This document shows positions 5,375-11,269 of a stretch of DNA of 11,269 bases, one piece after another. Under the pieces are notes generated by a model. It was not told where the DNA came from. It ran no database searches and saw only the letters and a list, made by a program, of their open reading frames with translations. Position 1 is the first letter of the stretch. The number at the start of each line of letters is the position of its first letter. The position numbers were made by a program, and so were the translations under genes. The stretch comes from CAYMBL01 sp044225155 (GTDB taxonomy: Bacteria > Planctomycetota > Phycisphaerae > UBA1845 > Fen-1342). The stretch is taken from contig JBGAJB010000111.1 of the NCBI GenBank assembly GCA_044225155.1, forward strand, positions 1-11,269, in the 5' to 3' direction.

Positions 5375-6559
5375 ATGGGCAACACCCACTCGTTCATCGT
5401 CGCGGCGAAGCGCAGTCCGATCGGTCACTTTCTCGGTTCGCTCTCCAAGTTGAAGGCCACCGAAATCGGCGCGCAGGTCGCCAAGGCACTGATCGCCGAT
5501 TCCAAGGTGCCGCCCGCCGCGATTGACGAGGTCTACATCGGCCAGGTGCTGCAGGCCGGCTGCGGGCAGAATCCCGCGCGACAGGTCGCGCTGGGCGCCG
5601 GTCTCCCCGACACGATTTCCGCCACGACCGTCAACAAGGTCTGCGGCAGCAGTTTGCAGGCCGCGATGCTGGCCGATCTGACGCTCCGCGCGGGTGACGC
5701 GAACGTCGTGCTCGCCGGCGGCATCGAGTCGATGAGCCAGGCGCCGTTTCTCGTCCGCAACATGCGCACCGGCCACAAGTTTGGAAAGGCCGAGTTGGTC
5801 GACGTGATGGAGTACGACGGTCTGACGAACGTCTACGACAACGCGATCATGGGCGCGATCGCGGAAGAGACCGCTACGCGCGCGGGCGTTTCCCGCCAGA
5901 ATCAGGACGAATACTCGGTTCGCAGCCACCAGCGCGCCGCCGCCGCGGACAAGGCCGGCCGCTTCGCCGCCGTGCGCGTACCGATCAGCGTGCCGAAGGC
6001 TGACGCGCCCTTTGCGAAGGATGAGACGATCCGCCTCGATGCGGCCGTCGACAAGCTCGGGGCCCTCAAGCCGGTCTTCGACAAGAGCGGCACGATCACG
6101 GCCGGCAACGCCTCGTCGATCAGCGACGGCGCGGCCATGTTGTTGATCGCGAGCGAGCAGGGGTGCAGCAAGAATGGCTTGAAGCCACTGGCCCGCATCG
6201 TGGCCCACGCCACGGCCGGGGGTCCGCCGCGCGATTTGTTCTTCGCTCCAATCGCGGCCAATCGCAAAGTGTGCGAGAAGGCGGGCTGGGACATCAAGCA
6301 GGTCGATCTGTGGGAGATGAACGAAGCGTTCGCCGCCCAGATGTGCGCCTGCCTGAAAGGCCTGGAGATGCCGCTGGATGCGGAAAAAGTGAACGTGGAC
6401 GGCGGTGCGATCGCGCTTGGCCATCCGATCGGCGCCAGCGGCGCGCGCATCCTCGGGCAACTGGTCTGGGCGCTGAAACATCGCAACCTGAAGCGCGGCG
6501 TCGCGTCGCTGTGCCTGGGCGGCGGAAATGCAGTCGCAATGGCCGTCGAAATCGTCTGA
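5375..6559 (+). CDS. Thiolase, acetyl-CoA acetyltransferase type
   Basis: Thiolases condense two acetyl-CoA molecules to acetoacetyl-CoA, or run the reverse cleavage, in the cytosol. The ATG at 5375 has AGGGA 6 nt before it and gives 394 residues, the family norm. An earlier in-frame TTG at 5354 has no support. Catalytic residues are visible: nucleophile C90 in NKVCGSS, the NEAF box (316-319), H350 in GGAIALGHPIGASGAR, and second cysteine C380 in SLCLGGGNA. The N-terminal IVAAKRSPIGHFLGSLS block and GGIESMSQAPF (115-125) are also typical. After C380 most members have GGGMG or GGGQG; here it is GGGNA, a mild variant that may not matter. The biosynthetic role (AtoB/PhaA) is favoured by length and motifs over FadA, but no hydroxyacyl-CoA dehydrogenase or reductase is adjacent to settle it. 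The next gene overlaps by 32 nt. Confidence 0.93.
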   Translation: MGNTHSFIVAAKRSPIGHFLGSLSKLKATEIGAQVAKALIADSKVPPAAIDEVYIGQVLQAGCGQNPARQVALGAGLPDTISATTVNKVCGSSLQAAMLADLTLRAGDANVVLAGGIESMSQAPFLVRNMRTGHKFGKAELVDVMEYDGLTNVYDNAIMGAIAEETATRAGVSRQNQDEYSVRSHQRAAAADKAGRFAAVRVPISVPKADAPFAKDETIRLDAAVDKLGALKPVFDKSGTITAGNASSISDGAAMLLIASEQGCSKNGLKPLARIVAHATAGGPPRDLFFAPIAANRKVCEKAGWDIKQVDLWEMNEAFAAQMCACLKGLEMPLDAEKVNVDGGAIALGHPIGASGARILGQLVWALKHRNLKRGVASLCLGGGNAVAMAVEIV

Positions 6560-6953
6560 AGCGGCTGCCGCACTTGCGGTTGCGCGTTTTCTCTTTGCGC
6601 TGGCGGCCCCGGTGGTGGCGGCCGGCGCGGTCGTGAGTTACGTCCTCTCCGATCCCGAAGGCACGCCGGAGACGGCTGTCGTCCTCGGTGGCTATATTGC
6701 CTTACCCGTGGCGCTGGGCTATGCGTTCGTCTCCGCCCGGCAGCGATTATCTTGTTGGTTAATTGCGAGCGCTCAGATCATTCCGCCGGGTGCGCTGTTG
6801 ATGGCACCGTCAGATGCGTTCGTCATGGATCGCGTCTGGCAGATCACGCTCGCCGCGGTGTTGCAGGTCCTTGGGGGCGCGATCGGAATGGAATTGGCGC
6901 GTTCGCTCGGGCGTTTGCAGGCGCGGGAAGCTGGTGCGCTGGCGGGAGACTGA
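6528..6953 (+). CDS. Small integral membrane protein of unknown function, overlapping thiolase
   Basis: This frame encodes 141 residues with four likely membrane segments at about 19-40, 47-68, 74-93 and 103-124. A short polar loop SDPEGTPET (41-49) lies after the first, and the tail is charged (ARSLGRLQAREAGALAGD). The ATG at 6528 lies inside the last codons of thiolase, giving a 32-nt overlap. A later in-frame GTG would cut into the first membrane segment, so the overlap start is favoured. Only 1 nt separates its stop from the next gene. No family is recognised. The position suggests it is made together with the DUF2314 membrane protein and perhaps works with it. That is inference. Confidence 0.7.
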   Translation: MQSQWPSKSSEAAAALAVARFLFALAAPVVAAGAVVSYVLSDPEGTPETAVVLGGYIALPVALGYAFVSARQRLSCWLIASAQIIPPGALLMAPSDAFVMDRVWQITLAAVLQVLGGAIGMELARSLGRLQAREAGALAGD

Positions 6954-6954
6954 G

Positions 6955-7971
6955 ATGAACTGGCAGCGGCTATCGGGCGGCGTGCTGATCTGCCTCGGCC
7001 TTTTTTTACTCTTTCTCGCATTCAAATGGGGCGTGCGGAGCACCTATCTCGGTTGGATGTCGCTGGTCGCGGGCGGAGCCGTCATCAGGTCGGCCCCCGC
7101 CCGCCGCAAGCGGCGCGGCGACGAATCTCTTTCCATCGCCATTATCGAGAAGGGCGCGCAACGCCTCACGCAGGCGACGATAGCCCAGCTGCTGAGTCAG
7201 GAGTTTGGCATCGCGATCAACAACGACCCGTCGGCCAAGGACTTTGTCTCGGGCGGCGATGGCACATATGTTGGTCAAATTGACGGGCGCACCTATTCCA
7301 TTATTAGAACGCAGGGTCGCATACTGCCGACGTTGACGGAATCGGTCCCCGCCGACGACATTCGAATGCGCCGCATTGTTGAGGAGCACGATGCGTGTAC
7401 GGCGATCACGCAACAGTGTGGAAAGGAAGACGAGCCCCTCGAAGATCGCATGAAAGCGATCTCTCGCTTTACCGCGGCACTGCTGGATGAGCATTCCATG
7501 GGGCTCACTTGGAACACTCATCGAGAATTACGCCCGGTCTCGCCCGAAATCGTCGAGTTGTTGCGAACGGATGCGGTAAGACTGTTCCGGGCAAATGCCG
7601 GAACAGAACCAGTTTCGCTCTTACCGACAGCTGAAACGGATCCGCGAATGTACTCAGCAGTTGCCGAAGCACGGCGACGTTTTCCGGAGTTCGTGGAAGG
7701 CTGGAAAAATCGTTCCACCGGCGAATTCTTCAGCGTCAGCGCGCCGCTAACGCGCGCCGGGAACACCGAAACTCTGTGGATCGATGTGACGGTGATCCGA
7801 GATACGGAAGTCGAGGGCGAACTGGGCAGCGCACCCACGAACCTTCCCGGACTACGCAAGGGAGATCGTGTAATCGTGCCAATTGCTGAGCTTTGCGATT
7901 GGGTGTGGGTAGTGCCGGGAGAGCGGAATCTGCGCGGCAGCTTCGGTTTGAAGGTGCTCCTTGGAAATTAG
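6955..7971 (+). CDS. Membrane-anchored DUF2314 protein
   Basis: The ATG at 6955 follows GGGAG with a 6-nt gap and gives 338 residues. Two hydrophobic segments at about 7-25 and 31-45 are followed by a basic run (RRKRR, 50-54), so the bulk should be cytoplasmic. Residues 58-205 (SIAIIEKGAQRLT, YVGQIDGRTYSIIRT) resemble the N-terminal unit often found before DUF2314 or in DUF4261 proteins. Residues 230-336 match the DUF2314 pattern: AEARRRFPEFVE, then LWIDVTVI, VEGELGSAPTNLPGLRKGD, IAELCDW and a closing FGLKVLL. DUF2314 has no established biochemical function; YegJ-like proteins are examples. Attachment to a membrane segment is unusual for what I know of the family. Its stop lies within the start region of trpE. 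Confidence 0.8.
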   Translation: MNWQRLSGGVLICLGLFLLFLAFKWGVRSTYLGWMSLVAGGAVIRSAPARRKRRGDESLSIAIIEKGAQRLTQATIAQLLSQEFGIAINNDPSAKDFVSGGDGTYVGQIDGRTYSIIRTQGRILPTLTESVPADDIRMRRIVEEHDACTAITQQCGKEDEPLEDRMKAISRFTAALLDEHSMGLTWNTHRELRPVSPEIVELLRTDAVRLFRANAGTEPVSLLPTAETDPRMYSAVAEARRRFPEFVEGWKNRSTGEFFSVSAPLTRAGNTETLWIDVTVIRDTEVEGELGSAPTNLPGLRKGDRVIVPIAELCDWVWVVPGERNLRGSFGLKVLLGN

Positions 7972-9431
7972 GCCCAACATCTCGATTCCGCCGAGCGCTG
8001 CCGCGCGCCTCGCCGCGCCGTGCACCTATCGCCGCTTGGCCGCGCGCGTCGCGCCGACGCCGCTCTTCGAAGCGCTCTACGGCGGCGACACGAACGCCTT
8101 TCTCTACGAATCACTCGAATCACACGGCGGCCGCGGGCGCTGTTCCTTCATCGGCGGCCGTCCGCTGGCACAACTGACGCCGAGCCGGGCCGGGTGGAGT
8201 TGGCGACGGATGGCGCCCGCGAGCGCGTCGTCGGGCATCCGCTGGAGATCCTGCGCACGCTCCTGCGTCCGCGCACGGACGTCCCACCGGTCGCGCGTTT
8301 GCGGCGGCGGTAGGCCTATATCTCAACTACGACCTGATTCGCTGGAGCGAGGCCGTTCCCGATCGGCATCCGGCGGATGAACTGCCCGAAGCGCAGTTCC
8401 TCTTCCCCGGCGAGATTCTTTGCCTCGATCATCTCGAGCAGCACGTGCATGTCCTGCTCTATCGCACCGACGGGATCGAAGAGCGGCTCGCCGAAATCCG
8501 GCGCGTAATTGAGGCGCACGAGAATCGCGCCGAGCCGACCGTCGGCCAAAATGCTTTGAATCCGCCACTCGACGTACCCGATGCCGTGCTGCGCTCCAAC
8601 ATGACGCAGCCGGAGTTCGAGCAGATGGTCGAACGGGCCAAGGAATACATCCGCGCCGGCGACATCTTCCAGGTGGTGCTCAGCCGGCGCTTCGAATTCG
8701 ACGTGCAGCTTCCGCCGCTGGAAATCTACAAGGCGCTGCGCCGCACGAATCCCTCGCCCTACATGTATTACCTGCGTCTCGACGACCTGCACATCGCCGG
8801 CTCGTCGCCGGAGGTGCTCGTCCGCCTTTCGGGCCGCAAAGCCGTCACGCGTCCCCTGGCGGGCACGCGCCGCCGCGGGCGTGATGCGGCCGAGGACGCG
8901 GCGCTGGAGCGCGAGCTGCGCGCCGACCCCAAGGAGCAGGCCGAGCACGTGATGCTGGTCGACCTCGGACGCAATGACCTGGGGCGCGTCTGCGAATACG
9001 GCAGCGTACGCGCGACGAATCTGCTGGACATCGAGCGCCACTCGCGTGTGATGCACCTCGTTTCGACGGTCGAGGGCTGGACGCGCGCCGACGCCGACGC
9101 GTTCGACGTCTTCGCCGCGACCTTCCCGGCCGGAACGGTCAGCGGCGCGCCGAAAGTCCGCGCGATGCAGGTCATCGATGAGCTGGAGCCGGCGCGGCGC
9201 GGCATCTACGCCGGCGCGATCGGCTATTTCAGCCTGCTGGGCGACGTCGATCTCTGCATCGCGATCCGCACGATGGTCATGCATCGCGGCCGCGGTTTCA
9301 TTCAGGCCGGCGCGGGCATCGTCGCGGACAGCGTTCCCGCGCTGGAATACAAGGAAACGCTCAACAAGGCGCGGGCGCTGCTTCAGGCGGTGAAGCTGGC
9401 GGAGCAAGAGCGAATAGCGAATAGCGAATAG
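7961..9431 (+). CDS. trpE: Anthranilate synthase component I (TrpE), interrupted by two single-base frame breaks
   Basis: TrpE makes anthranilate from chorismate, with ammonia from TrpG, in tryptophan synthesis. Homology begins at TTG 7961 (AAGG 6 nt upstream, overlapping the DUF2314 stop): YRRLAARVAPTPLFEALY, then FLYESLESHGGRGRCSFIGG and RPLAQL. Around 8174-8190 the match moves by one frame to GRVELATDGARERVVGHPLE and PPVAR. At about 8295-8303 it moves again, to AAAVGLYLNYDLIRWSE, and stays open to TAG at 9429-9431. Both shifts equal one lost base; restoring them gives about 490 residues, the usual length. The intact catalytic part shows SSPEVLVRL, RPLAGTRRRG (the PxAGTR form favours TrpE over PabB), HVMLVDLGRNDLGRV, GTVSGAPKVRAMQVIDELEP and GAGIVADSVPALEYKETL. 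The long clean frame alone would start at GTG 8445. trpG and trpD are not in the window. Sequencing error or true decay cannot be told apart here. Confidence 0.85.
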
Positions 9432-9435
9432 CGAA
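9409..9435 (+). repeat. Heptamer tandem repeat AGCGAAT across the trpE stop codon
   Basis: AGCGAAT occurs three times in a row at 9409-9429, followed by a fourth copy diverging at the last base (AGCGAAA). The trpE C-terminus ERIANSE and its TAG stop (9429-9431) are encoded inside the array. Because 7 is not a multiple of 3, each added or lost copy would change the reading frame and the last residues of TrpE. Such heptamers are common short intergenic repeats in several bacterial groups. Confidence 0.8.
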
Positions 9436-9476
9436 AGAAGGCTGTACGCAGTTGTTCGTCGGTCGCCCCGTGTGCC

Positions 9477-11258
9477 TTACGGGCTTGTGCCTTCGATTCG
9501 GTGGAACACGTACGTCGGCTTGTCGGCCCAGGTGATCGGGCTGAGCGGCACATCCGGCGGCGGAACGCGGCGCACGAGTTCGTACTCGCGCCGCCACCAG
9601 AGATTCGCGACCGCGTCGTCATCGTCGGCCGTCAGCACGAGCCAAGGCGGGAGCGCCCGCCCGTCGAGCGGGGTCGGTTCACGCGGCGGAAGCAGCACGA
9701 TCCGCCGGTGGGTAAAGTCGAGCGGCGGGATGCTGTAAGGCGCGGGTTCCTGAATCACCGCAATCGCATCAGCCGGCGCGGCACTTTTCGCGAGGAATTC
9801 GCCCGCCAGACGGCGCGACTCATTTTTTTCGCCGGCGTCGCGCTGAAAAGAAGCGAGATAGGCCGGTCCGCTCGCGAGCACGATGCAGATCGTCAGCCCG
9901 ACGACCGCGCGCAAGCCGCGCCAGACGCGCACGATGTGTGGCGTCGCGGTCCCAGTGCCGCGCAGCGCATAGGCGAAGCGCGTGGCCGGCCCGCCGATCA
10001 TCGTGCCCGCGCCGATGCAGAGCCACAGCGTCGGCAGCAGCAGAAACCGGGCGAATTCCGCCGGTTTGCCCGCGCCGATCAACACGCAGAGCGCGAACAT
10101 CCCAACGGCGGGCAGAGCGGCCACGCGCAGAAGCGGGCCGCGATCGCGAAAGATCAGGAACGAGAATCCCGCTAGTCCCAGCGCGCATACGCCGGCGCCG
10201 CATGCCTCGACCATCAGCACGCCGACCCGCGCCGCGCCTTCGCTCAGGCGAGCGACGGAGTACATCGCGGTCGAGTTGCCGAGATTGCTCTGCAGCGCGG
10301 CGCGGTTCATGAGCAGGTTGTAGGGAACGTAGGGATTTGTCGCGAGATACGCCGCCAACGCGATTCCGCCGGCCGCCAGCAGCCGCGTCAGGGCGCTGCG
10401 ATCGGTGCGCCAACGCCACAATAGTCCCGGCCACAGCAGCGCCGCGGCGAGGCCGGTCAGTACGAAGCCGAACGAAAGCCCCGCCAAAGCGCCGAGCGGC
10501 AACACATCGCGCCAGCGGGCCGACTCGACGCAGCGCAGCGATGCGAGCATCGCCCAGGCCAGCAGGCACGCTGACGGCACATGCGGCTTGGCTTCCAACG
10601 CCCCGCTGAGCAGCACCGGCGAGGTCGCCAACAGCAGGAGCGCCGCCCAACCCGCCAACCGCCCGGACAATCGTTCTGCCAGGCGCGCCGCGGCCACCAG
10701 CAATCCCGCTGCGAAGAGCAGCGAGATAAATCGCGAAACGAGATAGAAGCGAGCGAACGCCTCCGGATTCTGGAGATACAGCCCGATGTCGCTGGTGATG
10801 GTCGTCAGGCCGAAAAGACTGCACGCGCCGGCCGCCGCGCCGACAAGATAGATGTACGCGCCGCCGTATTGATACTGGCGTGGATCGAAATCCAGTTGGC
10901 GCGGCTTCATCCGCTGCAGCGCCATGAATGTGATCATTTCGTCCGGCTGTCGCGAAAAAAGCCGGTAGCGGCGCAGAATCTCCGCCCGTTTTGCATCGCT
11001 CGATGTCAACTCGGTTGGCGCGGTAATCGGGCCGAGCGGGTTGAGATCGGTGTCCGCTCCGCCCACGCGCTCGGAGCGCTGCTCGAGGGCAGCGGCGGCC
11101 GCGAATCGCTCCGCCGACCACGCTTTTTCGCCGCCAAAGAGCAGATCGTCGTTCGCCTTCGACGGCAGGCCCCACCAGGCGAGCGGCGCGAGCAGCGCAA
11201 GCCACACGATGGCTGCGATGGAATACGCGATGAGCGAGGTTCGCCGCGCGGGTTCCAA
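9477..11258 (-). CDS. GT39/PMT-type membrane glycosyltransferase, start uncertain
   Basis: At least 593 residues with many membrane segments: the first at 9-30, then about ten more between 133 and 470, and a soluble C-terminal part (470-593). Members of this GT-C group (protein O-mannosyltransferase, ArnT) move a sugar from a polyprenyl-phosphate carrier to an acceptor on the outer face of the membrane. Matching features are a first extracytoplasmic loop with acidic residues (ND at 36-37, QPDE at 104-107), ALQRMKPRQLDFDPRQYQYG (113-132), YIYLVGAA, and EAKPHVPSA (222-230) in a later loop. Donor and acceptor are not predictable. TTG at 11258 begins the protein just before the first membrane span, but no ribosome site is seen and the frame stays open to the window edge, so the real start may lie outside. 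It converges with trpE, 45 bp apart. Confidence 0.8.
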   Translation of the reverse strand: MEPARRTSLIAYSIAAIVWLALLAPLAWWGLPSKANDDLLFGGEKAWSAERFAAAAALEQRSERVGGADTDLNPLGPITAPTELTSSDAKRAEILRRYRLFSRQPDEMITFMALQRMKPRQLDFDPRQYQYGGAYIYLVGAAAGACSLFGLTTITSDIGLYLQNPEAFARFYLVSRFISLLFAAGLLVAAARLAERLSGRLAGWAALLLLATSPVLLSGALEAKPHVPSACLLAWAMLASLRCVESARWRDVLPLGALAGLSFGFVLTGLAAALLWPGLLWRWRTDRSALTRLLAAGGIALAAYLATNPYVPYNLLMNRAALQSNLGNSTAMYSVARLSEGAARVGVLMVEACGAGVCALGLAGFSFLIFRDRGPLLRVAALPAVGMFALCVLIGAGKPAEFARFLLLPTLWLCIGAGTMIGGPATRFAYALRGTGTATPHIVRVWRGLRAVVGLTICIVLASGPAYLASFQRDAGEKNESRRLAGEFLAKSAAPADAIAVIQEPAPYSIPPLDFTHRRIVLLPPREPTPLDGRALPPWLVLTADDDDAVANLWWRREYELVRRVPPPDVPLSPITWADKPTYVFHRIEGTSP

Positions 11259-11269
11259 GCCACTGGGCT

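Noticed and set aside
4871..6481. 536-codon minus-strand open frame across the thiolase gene
   Set aside because: Shadow frame opposite a clear thiolase with all catalytic motifs; no protein family pattern of its own.
7961..8313. Programmed frameshifting in trpE
   Set aside because: Two separate shifts would be needed, with no slippery heptamer plus downstream structure seen, and TrpE is not known to use recoding. Indels are simpler.
8316..9407. 363-codon minus-strand open frame opposite trpE
   Set aside because: Antisense shadow of the conserved TrpE catalytic domain, with no recognisable domain.
9467..9483. CCCGT-N7-ACGGG hairpin at the convergent ends of trpE and the GT39 gene
   Set aside because: Only 5 bp, no T-tract on either strand, and it overlaps the GT39 coding end; too weak to call a bidirectional terminator.
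1..11269. Defence system, prophage, integron or insertion sequence
   Set aside because: No transposase, integrase, nuclease, helicase, toxin or phage protein pattern, no terminal inverted repeats with target duplications, and no CRISPR-like repeat-spacer array was seen.

Overview
The window is GC-rich bacterial chromosomal DNA carrying mostly housekeeping genes. It probably comes from a planctomycete-like bacterium, possibly near Phycisphaerae. That assignment is an inference. It rests on the cysteine-rich leader in front of phosphomannomutase, on two putative glycoside-hydrolase-like TIM-barrel proteins, and on a GT39-type family I associate with that group. No rRNA, tRNA, CRISPR array, insertion sequence or phage gene was recognised.

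Positions 1-845 (minus strand) look like the ruins of a local carbohydrate-response unit. A secreted glycoside-hydrolase-like protein starts at 295, runs off the left edge and is broken by one extra G at 158-161. Upstream of it is an AT-rich stretch (296-526) with an 18-bp perfect palindrome and smaller inverted repeats. Before that lies a C-terminal scrap of a LacI-family regulator (about 527-785), whose N-terminal two thirds would lie where mreB now stands.

Positions 846-3991 (minus strand) form a compact operon: a phosphomannomutase/phosphoglucomutase with a four-cysteine N-terminal extension, a 143-residue membrane protein, then mreB. It links sugar-nucleotide precursor supply with the cell-shape actin. 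mreC and mreD do not follow. A 47-bp divergent gap with a perfect 9-bp inverted repeat separates it from a plus-strand gene (4039-5181) for a cytosolic, cysteine-rich, probably TIM-barrel protein of unknown role.

Positions 5182-9431 (plus strand): a 193-bp spacer able to form nested hairpins leads into a complete thiolase (acetyl-CoA acetyltransferase type). A small overlapping membrane protein follows, then a membrane-anchored DUF2314 protein, then trpE. trpE is nearly full length but split over three reading frames by two apparent single-base losses, and it ends in a heptamer tandem repeat. The tight spacing (32-nt overlap, 1-nt gap, 11-nt overlap) suggests one transcript.

Positions 9477-11258 (minus strand, convergent with trpE) encode a polytopic GT39/PMT-type lipid-linked sugar transferase whose true start may lie beyond the right edge.

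The most distinctive result is that four single-base frame breaks fall in only three loci (secreted hydrolase, lacI remnant, trpE) while the long genes between them are clean. Either the assembly has local indel errors or these loci are decaying. I did not find a convincing new defence or mobile system.
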